Origin: Auraticoccus monumenti
Lineage (GTDB): Bacteria > Actinomycetota > Actinomycetes > Propionibacteriales > Propionibacteriaceae
Direction: 5' to 3'
NCBI RefSeq assembly: GCF_900101785.1
Contig: NZ_LT629688.1
Location: 1,550,001-1,614,000, forward strand
DNA length: 64,000 nucleotides
Part shown: piece after piece, positions 23,429 to 32,561 of the stretch
Layout: each line of letters starts with the position of its first letter
Position numbering within the stretch: the stretch's first letter is position 1
Made by a program: the position numbers and the translations under genes
The notes under the pieces: generated by a model
The model's database searches: none
Told to the model about the DNA's origin: nothing
The model's input: the letters and a program-made list of their open reading frames with translations, nothing else

Positions 23429-23941
23429 ATGCAGATGGAGACCTGGGACGGCACGCCGGAGGAGCTGGTGCTGGAGGTGCTGAACACGACGCCCACCGTC
23501 GACGGCACCCAGCGCGACCTGCTGTCCGGCGAGGAGGGGGCGGCCCTGGTGCGGCGCTGGGGTGGGACGGGTGAGGGTGACCGGCGCAACCTGGTGGCGG
23601 CCCGCGACGCCGTCCAGCAGATCGTGACGACCGGTCGGACCGACGTCGACCTCCACGCTCTGCTCGACGAGGTGGTGCAGCGCCCGCGGCTGGGGACTGA
23701 CGGACTGACCTGGCGACTGGACGCCCCGCCCGCCGCCGTGCTGGCCCTGGAGTTCCTCGCTACCTGGACCCGTCTCACGACCGAGCACCCCGGCCGGCTC
23801 CGGCGCTGCGCCAACGACGAGTGCTCGCGCTACCTGCTGGACCGCAGCAACGCCAACGCGCGGCAGTGGTGCTCGATGAGCAGCTGCGGGAACCGGATGA
23901 AGGCCCGTCGGCACCACCGCCGGAGCGCGGCCCGGGGCTGA
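23429..23941 (+). CDS. CGNR zinc-finger transcriptional regulator
   Basis: A 170-residue protein with an N-terminal helical ligand-binding-like region (ABATE type) and a C-terminal CGNR zinc finger at about residues 125-165 (RRCANDECSRYLLDRS, then WCSMSSCGNRMKARRH). Four cysteines bind zinc and the basic tail binds DNA. The family is common in Actinobacteria, usually next to an enzyme it controls. Here the divergent hydrolase is the candidate. ATG 23429 begins 3 bp after the last GGTTAG half-site, so autoregulation is likely. Confidence 0.9.
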   Translation: MQMETWDGTPEELVLEVLNTTPTVDGTQRDLLSGEEGAALVRRWGGTGEGDRRNLVAARDAVQQIVTTGRTDVDLHALLDEVVQRPRLGTDGLTWRLDAPPAAVLALEFLATWTRLTTEHPGRLRRCANDECSRYLLDRSNANARQWCSMSSCGNRMKARRHHRRSAARG

Positions 23942-24043
23942 TAATCCGGGTAGGGGGTGGGGGTCCGACGCGGACGTGCTCATGCGCGCACGACGGCGCC
24001 GTGGTGCGGTCAGCGTGCGCGCATGGACACGGTCGTGCTGCCC

Positions 24044-24805
24044 TCAGCCGGCGACGAGGCCGAGGGTCCGGTGGTGGCTGCGGTAGATGGCCGTGCGGAG
24101 CTCGATGGCGTACGCGTCGGTCTCGGGCATGCCGGTGGAGCGAGTCCCGGCGATCTCGGCCTCGACGTCGTAGTCGAGCCGCACGACCTCCAGGTCGAAG
24201 GGACCGTCGTCGGCGTCGGGCACGCCCGTGAGGAGGACGTAGGCGGCCGACGGCTCGTCCAGGGCGTTGCCGACGCTGCCGGCGTTGAACAGGGTGCGGT
24301 CGCCGACCACCTCGACGAAGGCGTCGTGGACGTCGCCGTAGCCGACCACGGTCGGGTCGGGTCCGGGGCCGGTGAAGTCGTTGCTGACGAACATGCCGGC
24401 GAACTGCTCTGCCGTGTGCCGGGCGTGCACGCGGTGGAACTCGCTGGTCGCCGAGGCGTGGAACAACCGGACCCTGCGGCCGCTCAGCACCAGGTCGTGG
24501 CTGTTGGGCAGCGCCGCCAGCCAGGCGCGGTCCTCGCCGGTCAGCTCCTCGCTCCACCAGCTCGAGGACTCCCAGCGCTCCTCGGCGGGCCGGCTGAGGA
24601 AGACGTCCCAGTTCCCGCGGACCGTGACCTCGCACCGCTCCCGGGTCAGGGCCACGCAGGCCGAGCCCCGCGGGCCCTTGCCCGCCACGTCGCCCAGGTT
24701 GAGCACCCGGGTGACGCCGCGGCGCTCGAGGTCGTCCAGCACCGCCCGGTAGGCGGTCAGGTTGCCGTGGACGTCCGAGACGACCCCGATCTGCTCCGCG
24801 CTCAC
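24044..24805 (-). CDS. metallophosphoesterase
   Basis: A 253-residue calcineurin-type phosphoesterase of the YfcE/MJ0936 group. Metal ligands are visible: D-x-H in VVSDVHGNLTAY, GD in LNLGDVAG, GN in VRGNWD, a His in RLFHASATSEFH and a late GYGDVH. It hydrolyses phosphodiester or phosphomonoester bonds with two metal ions. The physiological substrate is unknown. The GTG at 24805 is taken as start because the first conserved strand follows after four residues. No operon partner is evident. A 56-bp palindromic repeat lies upstream. Confidence 0.87.
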   Translation of the reverse strand: MSAEQIGVVSDVHGNLTAYRAVLDDLERRGVTRVLNLGDVAGKGPRGSACVALTRERCEVTVRGNWDVFLSRPAEERWESSSWWSEELTGEDRAWLAALPNSHDLVLSGRRVRLFHASATSEFHRVHARHTAEQFAGMFVSNDFTGPGPDPTVVGYGDVHDAFVEVVGDRTLFNAGSVGNALDEPSAAYVLLTGVPDADDGPFDLEVVRLDYDVEAEIAGTRSTGMPETDAYAIELRTAIYRSHHRTLGLVAG

Positions 24806-24874
24806 CTGCTGAACCCTACGACCGGCCGGTGCTCGCCCCCGACGGTGCTCACCCGGGTGCGAGCCGCGCAGAAA

Positions 24875-24930
24875 CGGTCGCTCAGCTGACATCACTCCAC
24901 CTGTGCGCAGAGACGTCTGCTGAGGGACCG
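24875..24930. repeat. 56-bp interspersed palindromic repeat, copy A
   Basis: Arms CGGTCGCTCAGCTGAC (24875-24890) and GTCTGCTGAGGGACCG (24915-24930) pair with two mismatches in 16. A second copy of the same length and layout is at 36426-36481. The 24-base centres are also related when one copy is inverted. Lies between two minus-strand genes. A REP-like element. Confidence 0.7.
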
Positions 24931-24958
24931 GTCCTGCGCAGCACCACCGACGAGCGGG

Positions 24959-26863
24959 TCAGGCGGTGCCCGCGAGCGCGGACCACACCGCCACGGCCGC
25001 GGCCGCGGACCAGGCCTGCGGCCGGCAGGCGGCGGGGTAGGGGACCGGGGTGGGTGAGACGCGGCGGGCGTCCCCGGCGTGCAGCTCCGGCATCCGGTGG
25101 TCGAAGGCGGGGGCCGCGGCCAGCAACCCCTCGGCCAGCAGCGCGGCCTCGGCGTGGAACCCGGCCCGGGCCAGCCCGGTCACGGCGATCGCGGTGTCGT
25201 GGGTCCACACCGACCCGCCGTGGTAGGACAGCGGCCAGAAGCCGGTGTCGAGCGAGGAGAGGGTGCGGAGCCCGAAGCCCTCGGCGAGCACCGGGTCGAC
25301 CAGCCGACCCGCCACCAGCGCCTCCTCCTCGGCGTCGAGCAGACCGGTGCCCAGCAGGTGCCCGATGTTGCTGGTCAGGGAGTCCACCGGCCGCTTGGCC
25401 GCGTCCAGGGCGATCGCGGGGTAGGGGCCGTCCTCGTCGCTCACCCAGAACGCCTCGCGGAAGCGGTCGGCCAACCGAGCCGCCCACGCCCGGCTCTCTG
25501 CCGCCCCCGGACGTCCGAACGCCTCGAGCAGGTCGGCCCCGTGGGTGGCGGCCTCGTAGGCGTAGGCCTGCACCTCGCACAACGCGATCGGGCCCTCGGC
25601 CAGCCGGCCGTCACGGAACTGGACGCTGTCGCCGCTGTCCTTCCAGCCCTGGTTGGCCAGCCCCTGGCCGGTCTCGTCGACGTACTCCAGCAGGCCGTCG
25701 CCGTCGGAGTCGCCGTGCTCGCGCAGCCACACCAGCGCGGCCTCCAGGTGCGGCAGCAGCGCCTGCACCTGGTCCTCGGGCAGCCCGTGGCGCCACGCGT
25801 CGTGCAGCAGGCAGACCCACAGCGCGGTGGCGTCGATGGTGCCGTAGTAGAGCGGGGGGAGGGTGAAGCCCCCGCCGTGCAGCACCAGTGGCTGCTGACG
25901 GAGCTCGTGCATGATCTTGCCGGGCTGCTCGGCCGTGGCCGGGTCCGTCTCCGCGCCCTGCAGGGCAGCCAGCACCCGGAGCGTCCCGCCGGCCACCTCC
26001 AGCCCCCGGTCCAGGGGCAGCAGGAAGCGCGCCGCCCAGATCGAGTCGCGGCCGAACAGGGTCAGGAACCACGGCGCCCCCGCAGCCATGAATACGTCCG
26101 CACCACCCGGACGACGAAGCCGGAGCGCCTCCAGGTCCGCCAGGGCCTGCTGCAGCCAGCGCGCCAGCCGGTCGTCGGTCGGTGCGGGCTCGGGGGCCCC
26201 GAACGACGCCGGTCGCTCCACCCCGAGCACCACCGCCCCCGGGTGCTCCCCGTGCAGCCGGAGCACCACCTCCGTCGACCCGCGGGCCGGCACCTCCACC
26301 TCCCAGCGGGCGGTCACCGTGTCCGAGTCCACCTCGACGCGGGCGCCGGGGGCGGACAGCGCCACCTCGACCGACCCGGAGGTCCAGCGCGCCCCCTCGT
26401 CGTCCAGCTCGACCGGCCCGGCCGGCGCCGGCCCGAGGCCGGCCCTGGCGGCGTCCATGCCGGTGGCGTCGGGGACGACCGAGAGCTCCACCACGGCCGT
26501 GACCACCCGGTCCAGCCGCGAGGTGATCCGCACCGTCTCGGTGACCCCGGCGATGCCGACCTCGCGGACGGTGGAGACGCGGACGTCGACGTCGGCGCCC
26601 GGGTCGCCGAGGTCGCGCAGCATCCCCTCCAGCTGCACCACCGACGGCCCCAGCGGGACGGTCGCCACGTGCTCGGGGGCGACACCGTCGACCCGCAGCC
26701 ACAGCGCCCGCAGGTAGCGGGTATCACCCAGCCAGGCGCCCTGCACGGCGGCGCCGCTGCCCCCGCCGCTCCGGCCTACCTCGCCGCTCCGGGCCGACCA
26801 CACCTGCGAGGGCGCGCGCAGCACCACGAGCTGGTCGTGCAGGAACGGTTGGCGTGACGTCAT
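24959..26863 (-). CDS. glycogen debranching-type (amylo-alpha-1,6-glucosidase-like) enzyme
   Basis: A 634-residue two-domain protein. The N-terminal beta-sandwich is of the GDE_N type (about 1-220; AVQGAWLGDTRYLRALWLRV). The rest is an (alpha/alpha)6 barrel with the family signature LFGRDSIWAARFLLP, YYGTIDATALWVCLL, GLANQGWKDSGDSV and GFWPLSYHGGSVWTHDTAI. Related proteins are annotated as amylo-alpha-1,6-glucosidases acting on alpha-glucans, though similar barrels occur in rhamnosidases and other glycosidases. An L-rhamnose mutarotase is divergently adjacent, which leaves a rhamnoside role possible. ATG 26863 has GGAGGA 8 bp upstream. No signal peptide. Confidence 0.82.
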   Translation of the reverse strand: MTSRQPFLHDQLVVLRAPSQVWSARSGEVGRSGGGSGAAVQGAWLGDTRYLRALWLRVDGVAPEHVATVPLGPSVVQLEGMLRDLGDPGADVDVRVSTVREVGIAGVTETVRITSRLDRVVTAVVELSVVPDATGMDAARAGLGPAPAGPVELDDEGARWTSGSVEVALSAPGARVEVDSDTVTARWEVEVPARGSTEVVLRLHGEHPGAVVLGVERPASFGAPEPAPTDDRLARWLQQALADLEALRLRRPGGADVFMAAGAPWFLTLFGRDSIWAARFLLPLDRGLEVAGGTLRVLAALQGAETDPATAEQPGKIMHELRQQPLVLHGGGFTLPPLYYGTIDATALWVCLLHDAWRHGLPEDQVQALLPHLEAALVWLREHGDSDGDGLLEYVDETGQGLANQGWKDSGDSVQFRDGRLAEGPIALCEVQAYAYEAATHGADLLEAFGRPGAAESRAWAARLADRFREAFWVSDEDGPYPAIALDAAKRPVDSLTSNIGHLLGTGLLDAEEEALVAGRLVDPVLAEGFGLRTLSSLDTGFWPLSYHGGSVWTHDTAIAVTGLARAGFHAEAALLAEGLLAAAPAFDHRMPELHAGDARRVSPTPVPYPAACRPQAWSAAAAVAVWSALAGTA

Positions 26864-27004
26864 CGGCGGGTCCTCCGGGAGGGCGGTGGTCGGGTGGTCG
26901 GTGTACGACAGGACACCAGCATGGTCCACGGTCCCGGGTGGTGCGCCGCGAGCCTCTCGGGCGGGACCGATAGCGTCGGTGCTCCCCGACGAAGGAGAGA
27001 GCTG

Positions 27005-27334
27005 ATGGTCGTGACCCTGCACTCGGTCGTCCGCGAGGGGCTGGAGCTGGACTACGACCGGGAGCACCGGGTGATTCCCGACGACCTCGTGGAGGACTTC
27101 GCCCGCTTCGGCATCACCGGGTGGGAGATCTGGCGGGTGGGGCGGCACCTGTTCCACCGCGTCGAGTGCGAGGACTGGGACAGGGCGAACGAGGCGCTGG
27201 CCGGCTCGGCGGCGAACCGGCGGTGGCAGCAGCACATCAACCAGGTGGTCGACCACTTCGACCCGGTGGACGAGCGCGGCGTGCCGCAGCCGCTGGACCG
27301 GGTCTGGAGCCTCTCGGAGCAGCGCGACGGATGA
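27005..27334 (+). CDS. L-rhamnose mutarotase family protein
   Basis: A 109-residue ferredoxin-like protein. The pattern matches RhaM-type mutarotases, which speed alpha/beta interconversion of L-rhamnose or related sugars: DYDREHRVIPDDL with the catalytic-type His, ITGWEIWRVGRHLFHRVEC, and ANRRWQQHINQVVD. AAGGAGAGA precedes the ATG. It is divergent from the debranching-type enzyme by 141 bp. A pair of strong hairpins follows the gene. No other rhamnose genes are nearby. Confidence 0.82.
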   Translation: MVVTLHSVVREGLELDYDREHRVIPDDLVEDFARFGITGWEIWRVGRHLFHRVECEDWDRANEALAGSAANRRWQQHINQVVDHFDPVDERGVPQPLDRVWSLSEQRDG

Positions 27335-27350
27335 GCCCTGGGGTGCCGGC

Positions 27351-27417
27351 GGTTGGGCCATGGCCTCCCCCGAGGCGCCACAGCCCAACCCCCGAACCTG
27401 CTCCACTGTAGGAGCAG
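27351..27417 (+). terminator. tandem hairpins after the mutarotase gene
   Basis: GGTTGGGC (27351-27358) pairs with GCCCAACC (27383-27390), with an inner stem GCCTC/GAGGC around CCCC. A second hairpin CTGCTCC (27398-27404) / GGAGCAG (27411-27417) follows. Both are perfect. They likely end the mutarotase transcript. Confidence 0.65.
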
Positions 27418-27523
27418 TCGCTTCACTCTCCTCAGCACTCCTGTGAAGGCCGCGCTGCGCGTCACGCCACCCCTGCGTCGCAAAGCGCACTTCTTCTTGC
27501 GTTCTCGCGGCACACTGGCTGAT

Positions 27524-28414
27524 GTGCACCCCTTCACGTCTGCCTTCGCCGAGGCCCTGGACCGACGCGGTGCGACGCTGAGCTGGCTGCACGAGCAGCT
27601 GGTCGAGCGCGGCAACCCGGTCAGCGTGGCGAGCCTGAGCTACTGGCGCTCCGGCCAGCGGGTGCCCGAGCGCGCCAGCTCCCGCGACGCCCTGCCCGAC
27701 CTCGAGGACCTGCTCCACCTGCCGCAGGGCCACCTCTCCCGCACCGTGTCGACCTCCCGTCGGGTGGCCCCGCAGCGGCCGGGGGTGATGATCGGCACGC
27801 TGGAGCAGGCGCGCGAGCCGATCCGGCGGGCGCTGGCCGAGCTCGACCTGGAGGACCCGCTGAACGGGCTCCAGGAGGTGCACGTCCACTCCGTCCTCGA
27901 CATCGGCGCGGATGGGCGGCCACGGCGCAACAGCCTGCGCCGGTTGTTCCGGGCCACCCGCCCCGACATCGACCGCTTCGCTCACGTCGAGGTGGTGGAC
28001 CCCCGTTCCGGGGCGAGGCCGCGCCTGCTGGACCTGCTGGAGTGCGCCGAGGGACGGGTGGTCTCCTACCCCGAGTCGGGGGTGCACGTGACCGAGATGC
28101 TGCTGCCCCGACCGCTGGGTCAGGGGGAGACCGCCCTGGTGCAGCACGACGCCGACCTGAGCGAGGTCTGGCCCGCGGCGCCCGAGCTCTCCCAGCACGT
28201 GCTCCGGCCGGTCCGTGAGCTGCTGCTGTGGGTGCGTTTCGACCCGGACTGGGTGCCGGGCACCTGGGAGACCCGGGTGCAGACCACCACGGACCTCACC
28301 GTGCTCCCGCGCGACACCGTCGCCGAGAGCGCCGTCCACCTGGCGCTGCGCAACTTCGGGCCCGGTCAGGCCGTCGTCCGCTGGAGCGTCGAGCCCAGGC
28401 CGCAGCCGGCCTGA
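27524..28414 (+). CDS. putative HTH-containing regulator, function unknown
   Basis: A 296-residue soluble protein. The N-terminus (FTSAFAEALDRRGATLSWLH, then EQLVERGNPVSVASLSYWRSGQRVPER) resembles a small XRE-like DNA-binding helix-turn-helix, in which the recognition helix is followed by the SYWRSGxR-type turn. The rest has no recognisable domain: an alpha/beta region that could bind a ligand, with several YPESGVHVTEMLLPR-type strands. GTG 27524 is chosen because the HTH begins a few residues later, while the longer frame reads through the hairpins. It stands alone. I do not recognise a named family. Confidence 0.65.
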   Translation: MHPFTSAFAEALDRRGATLSWLHEQLVERGNPVSVASLSYWRSGQRVPERASSRDALPDLEDLLHLPQGHLSRTVSTSRRVAPQRPGVMIGTLEQAREPIRRALAELDLEDPLNGLQEVHVHSVLDIGADGRPRRNSLRRLFRATRPDIDRFAHVEVVDPRSGARPRLLDLLECAEGRVVSYPESGVHVTEMLLPRPLGQGETALVQHDADLSEVWPAAPELSQHVLRPVRELLLWVRFDPDWVPGTWETRVQTTTDLTVLPRDTVAESAVHLALRNFGPGQAVVRWSVEPRPQPA

Positions 28415-28548
28415 GGCCGTCGCGCGGGCAAGCAGCGGAGGACGACGTCGCAGCAGGGCGTCCACCCGGTGTCCTCAGGATGAACGTTTACGGTAGGACC
28501 AGGCGGTCACGGAGCAGTGGCTGTGGTGGCAGGACGGAGGTGCAGGCG

Positions 28549-29505
28549 GTGGCGGCCCCCATGATCGTGCGCTCGCACTCGACGAACGTCGCCGAGGAGG
28601 CCTCGGAGTACATCCGCGACGTCTACGTCGACCACGAGCTGGTGGTCAACGCCGTCGACGAGCGCTTCACCTTCGAGCAGCGTTCGGCCCAGGTCGCCGA
28701 CCTGCTGCTGGACGACCTGAGCCTCGGCATGGACGCCACCTTCCCCACCGTCGGGGAGGGGCTCGCCCAGCCGACCCTCGTCCAGGTGCGCAGGGGCGAC
28801 CCGCTGACGATGGAGATCGGGGGTGAGGGCGTCACGGTGGCCCCGGGGGAGTCCGTCCTGATGCGCCCGAGCACCCCGTACACGGTCCGCTGGCGCTACT
28901 CCTCGCTGCGCCTCACGGTGCTGCCCGGTGCCGTGCTGACGGACTGCTGGTCCGGCCGGGGCCTCGACGCGAGATCCCGGCTGCCCCGCCGACCCGTCGG
29001 CCGCGGGGCCGCGGAGCACCTCGCCGACGTCGACCGGCTGGTCCGCCGGCTGGCCACCTCCCCGGTGGAGCTGGGACCCGTGGCCCGCGCCGAGATGGTG
29101 CGGATGTACAGCAGCGCGGCGGAGGTCTGCTTCGCCGGCTGCGGCGAGACCGTGGCGTCCTCACCAGCCGTGCCGGCGGCCGTGCGCCGGGCGGCTGCCT
29201 TCGTCGAGGACCACGCCCACGAGCCGATCGGGCTGGCGGAGATCGCCGCCGCGGCCGGGCTGAGCACCCGGGGCACCCAGGCGGCCTTCCGCCGACACCT
29301 CGGCACCACCCCGCTGGAGCACCTGCGACGCACCCGTCTGGCCGGCGCGCACCGCGTCCTGCAGGAGGCGGCCCGCGAGGACGGGGTGACGGTGGCGGCG
29401 ACGGCCCTCGACTGGGGCTTCCTGCACGCCGGACGCTTCTCCCAGTGGTACCGGCGCAGCTACGGGTGCAGCCCGCAGCAGACGCTGGACGCCCCGCCCT
29501 CCTGA
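28549..29505 (+). CDS. AraC family transcriptional regulator
   Basis: A 318-residue regulator. The N-terminal half resembles a cupin-like sensing domain (VRRGDPLTMEIGGEGVTVAP, RPSTPYTVRW). The C-terminal double HTH spans about residues 215-318: PIGLAEIAAAAGLSTRGTQAAFRRHLGTTP and the family signature ALDWGFLHAGRFSQWYRRSYGCSP. GTG 28549 follows GGAGG by 8 bp; an in-frame ATG lies four codons later. No adjacent target is obvious; the next gene is an RNA helicase on the same strand, 231 bp away. Confidence 0.88.
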   Translation: MAAPMIVRSHSTNVAEEASEYIRDVYVDHELVVNAVDERFTFEQRSAQVADLLLDDLSLGMDATFPTVGEGLAQPTLVQVRRGDPLTMEIGGEGVTVAPGESVLMRPSTPYTVRWRYSSLRLTVLPGAVLTDCWSGRGLDARSRLPRRPVGRGAAEHLADVDRLVRRLATSPVELGPVARAEMVRMYSSAAEVCFAGCGETVASSPAVPAAVRRAAAFVEDHAHEPIGLAEIAAAAGLSTRGTQAAFRRHLGTTPLEHLRRTRLAGAHRVLQEAAREDGVTVAATALDWGFLHAGRFSQWYRRSYGCSPQQTLDAPPS

Positions 29506-29736
29506 CCCTCCGCGCTCGGGCCTCAGCACGGCACGTCCAGGGGTCCTCGCGTCGGTCGCACGGCCGCTGGGCGCCGTCGGCTACAGTTGCTGCAGCAGTC
29601 CGGCCAGTCTCGCCTCGGGCTGTCGGTGACGTCGAGCCTCCTGCTCCTCCCCTCCCAGACCCATCTCCCCGCTCACCCCGGTGTGCGTCGATGGTTGCAG
29701 CCGTCCGGCGGGACGCCAGGAATGTGACAACCACTC

Positions 29737-31248
29737 GTGACCTCTGCTTTCAGCCGCCTCGGCGTGCCCTCCTCCCTCGACGCCGTGCTGGCGGAGAGGG
29801 GGATCACCATCCCCACCGCGATCCAGTCCGCCACGCTGGCCGACTCCCTGGCCGGACGCGACGTCCTCGGCCGCGGACCGACCGGGTCGGGCAAGACCTA
29901 CGCCTTCCTGCTGCCCCTGGTGACCAGGCTGGCCGCCTCCGGCACCACCCGCCGCGCCCGCTCCCCGCGGGCCCTGATCCTGGCCCCCACCCGTGAGCTC
30001 GTCGGCCAGATCGAGGCCGCGCTCAAGCCGCTGGCCGCGACCGCCGGCCTGCGCACCCTGACCGTCTTCGGCGGGGTCGGCCAGAACCCGCAGGTCCAGG
30101 GTCTGCGCAACGGCGTCGACATCGTGCTGGCCTGCCCGGGCCGGCTCGAGGACCTGATCAAGCAGAAGGCCTGCAGCCTGGCCGAGGTCGAGATCACCAT
30201 CCTCGACGAGGCCGACCACATGGCCGACCTGGGCTTCCTCCCCGCGGTCAAGCGGCTGCTGGACCAGACCCGCCGCGACGCCCAGCGCCTGCTCTTCTCC
30301 GCCACCCTGGACTCCGGGGTGGACGTGCTGGTCAAGCGCTACCTGCGCAGCCCCGTCACCCACCAGACCGACGGCGCCGACCAGGCCGCCCCGGTGATCG
30401 CCCACCACGTGCTGCACCTGCCCAAGGAGCAGCGCGTCCCGGTCCTCGCCGACCTGGCCAGCGCGCCCGGCCGCACGGTCGTCTTCACCCGCACCAAGCA
30501 CGGCGCCAAGGCGCTGGCCCGTCAGCTCAACGGCCGCGGCGTCCCCACGGTGGAGCTGCACGGCAACCTGAGCCAGAACGCCCGCACCCGCAACATGGAC
30601 GCCTTCCACGCCGGCCGCGCCCAGACGCTGGTGGCGACCGACATCGCGGCCCGCGGCATCCACGTCGACGACGTCGCCCTGGTCGTGCACGCCGACCCGC
30701 CGGCCGAGCACAAGGCCTACCTGCACCGCTCCGGGCGCACCGCCCGGGCCGGCAACGAGGGCATCGTGGTCACGCTGATGACCGACGCCCAGGTCTCCGA
30801 CGTCCGCTCCCTCACCCGGGCGGCCAAGATCACCGCGGCCACCACCCGCGTCAACGGCACCGACCACCCGATCCTGCGCGAGCTGGCCCCGGGTGAGCGG
30901 ACCCTCGTCGCCGGCGGGCTCGCCCCCAGCGGCCCCGAGGAGCAGGACGTCGCCCCCGGTGCCTCCCGCGGTGGTGGCGGTGGCGGTCGCCGCCGTCGTC
31001 CCGCCTCCGGTCGTGGCGCGCAGCCCGGTCAGGCTGGCGCTCCGGCCGGTCGTCCCTCGGGCGGTCGCCGTGGTCAGGGTGGGGGCGCTTCGCGCTCCGA
31101 GCCCGCCGGTGAGGGCAGCCGTCCCGGTGGCTCGCGCCGTCGTCGCCCCAGCGGCTCGGCCGGCTCCGCCCCGGCGGCCGCCGCGGCCCCCAGCCGTCAG
31201 GGTGGCCACAGCGCCTCCGACTTCAGCGGTCGCCGTCGCGGTCGCTGA
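29737..31248 (+). CDS. DEAD-box ATP-dependent RNA helicase
   Basis: A 503-residue RNA helicase. Order: Q motif (TAIQ, 27-30), Walker A GPTGSGKT (47-54), PTRELVGQI, DEAD (ILDEADHMADLG), SAT (FSATLDSG), then the second RecA domain with ARGIHVDDV and HRSGRTARAG. The last 100 residues are low-complexity Gly/Arg/Ser/Pro, typical of the RNA-binding tails of actinobacterial cold-shock helicases. It should remodel mRNA or rRNA, especially in the cold. The 231-bp upstream gap has no gene and could be a regulated leader. A strong hairpin follows. Confidence 0.93.
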   Translation: MTSAFSRLGVPSSLDAVLAERGITIPTAIQSATLADSLAGRDVLGRGPTGSGKTYAFLLPLVTRLAASGTTRRARSPRALILAPTRELVGQIEAALKPLAATAGLRTLTVFGGVGQNPQVQGLRNGVDIVLACPGRLEDLIKQKACSLAEVEITILDEADHMADLGFLPAVKRLLDQTRRDAQRLLFSATLDSGVDVLVKRYLRSPVTHQTDGADQAAPVIAHHVLHLPKEQRVPVLADLASAPGRTVVFTRTKHGAKALARQLNGRGVPTVELHGNLSQNARTRNMDAFHAGRAQTLVATDIAARGIHVDDVALVVHADPPAEHKAYLHRSGRTARAGNEGIVVTLMTDAQVSDVRSLTRAAKITAATTRVNGTDHPILRELAPGERTLVAGGLAPSGPEEQDVAPGASRGGGGGGRRRRPASGRGAQPGQAGAPAGRPSGGRRGQGGGASRSEPAGEGSRPGGSRRRRPSGSAGSAPAAAAAPSRQGGHSASDFSGRRRGR

Positions 31249-31270
31249 CCCAGCCGTCCCCTGAGGGACC

Positions 31271-31305
31271 CAGGACGCGTCGCCCCACCGGGGCGGCGCG
31301 TCCTG
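31271..31305. terminator. bidirectional hairpin between RNA helicase and cutinase genes
   Basis: CAGGACGCG-T-CGCCCC (31271-31286) pairs with GGGGCG-G-CGCGTCCTG (31290-31305), a 16-bp stem with one T-G wobble and a 3-base loop. It lies between convergent genes, so it can stop transcription from both sides. Confidence 0.88.
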
Positions 31306-31350
31306 CTGCGTCCGGGGCCGGGAGCCCGGCCGGGGCCGGTCCTCGGGGCC

Positions 31351-32538
31351 TCAGCCGCCGGAGGTGGAGCGCGGGGTGCGACGCCGGCGCCACCACCACG
31401 CGGCCGCCAGCACGACGCCGAGCACCCCCAGGCCGGCGGCCACCAGCGTCTCGGCGCCGACCGCGACCGGCTCGGGTGCTGGCGGGGCAGGGGCCGGGGG
31501 CGGGAGCCGCTCCGGCAGCGCGGAGACGATGGCCCGGGCGGCCGGTCGCAGGTCGCCGGCGCGGTACCCACCGTGGACCGGACGGGTCCGCGCCAGCTCA
31601 GCCTCCAGCGCGCTCTGGCCGAGCGCCATCCGCAGCAGCGCCGGACCGGCGTCGCAGACCAGGTCACCGGCCCGGCACACCGACACCACCACCGGGCTCA
31701 CCGGCAGGTCCAGGTCGTGGTCGGCGGCCGCGGCCAGCATCCGCGTGCGGTCGGTCTCCCCGACGCCGACCTCGATCACCGAGCGCACCATGGTGGCGGC
31801 CCCCTCGGGGTCCTCCCCGGAGTCGCGACCACGGGCCACCGCGTCCCGCACGTACCGCAGCGTGGCCACCAGGCCGGTGGCCTCCGGGACCGCGGTGGAG
31901 GTGCGCACGACCGCCTGCCCCGGGTGCAGGGCCGGGTCGCCGACCAGGACCGCCCCCGCCAGCCGCCAGTCGTCGGTGCGTCGGCTCAGTGTGGACGTCA
32001 CCACCTGCGCCCCCTGCGAGAACCCGGCCAGCACCCAGCGCTCGTCGGGGCAGCGGGCGGCGGAGTCGTCGAGCACCTGGCTCAGCTGCTGCACCCCGAT
32101 GTCGACGCTGTGCAGGTAGCCGGTGGTCGGCAGCTCCGGCTCCAGCAGCAGCCGGTCCAGCCCCACCTCGGTCAGCGTGTGCGGGTCCACGGCCGGGAAG
32201 TCCAGCCAGACCTCGCGGGCGACCACGTCGCGCCCGGTGCCGTCGGCGGCGGCGTCGGCCAGGGCCTGCCGGGTGCGCTCGACCGTGCGGCCGTAGGGCG
32301 GGTCCTCACCGGACCCGCGGGCGCCGACGAAGAGCAGGTCGGCGCACGGGGCACCGGGTCGGGAGGAGGCTGTCGGCCCACCCGGGCGCCAGTCCAGACG
32401 GGGGCCGGAGGGCTCGGCGCCGGCGGTGGGCGCCGCGGACGTCGCCAGCAGCAGACCGGCCAGGAGCACCGCGGCCGAGCGCGCCAGCCGTCGTCGGGAC
32501 CCGGCGGGGGAGCGGGGGCGGGACGGCCGGGTGTGCAT
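31351..32538 (-). CDS. secreted, membrane-anchored cutinase-family hydrolase
   Basis: A 395-residue exported alpha/beta hydrolase. A Sec signal peptide (SAAVLLAGLLLATSAAPTAGA, about 22-43) is followed by a cutinase-type domain: oxyanion-side LLFVGARGSGEDP, nucleophile GFSQG, the disulfide/Asp segment CRAGDLVCD and catalytic His in VHGGY. A Pro-rich linker (PPPAPAPPAPEP) leads to one transmembrane helix and a basic Arg tail, so it stays anchored on the outer face. Mycobacterial relatives cleave lipid or polyester esters. It is longer than fungal cutinases because of an insert (about 230-300) and the anchor. Confidence 0.87.
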   Translation of the reverse strand: MHTRPSRPRSPAGSRRRLARSAAVLLAGLLLATSAAPTAGAEPSGPRLDWRPGGPTASSRPGAPCADLLFVGARGSGEDPPYGRTVERTRQALADAAADGTGRDVVAREVWLDFPAVDPHTLTEVGLDRLLLEPELPTTGYLHSVDIGVQQLSQVLDDSAARCPDERWVLAGFSQGAQVVTSTLSRRTDDWRLAGAVLVGDPALHPGQAVVRTSTAVPEATGLVATLRYVRDAVARGRDSGEDPEGAATMVRSVIEVGVGETDRTRMLAAAADHDLDLPVSPVVVSVCRAGDLVCDAGPALLRMALGQSALEAELARTRPVHGGYRAGDLRPAARAIVSALPERLPPPAPAPPAPEPVAVGAETLVAAGLGVLGVVLAAAWWWRRRRTPRSTSGG

Positions 32539-32561
32539 CGCGACCAGTCAATCAGCCGTCC

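Noticed and set aside
26864-28465. A 534-codon upstream extension of the debranching-type enzyme
   Set aside because: It runs antisense through the mutarotase and the regulator gene and lacks domain character; ATG 26863 has a good ribosome-binding site.
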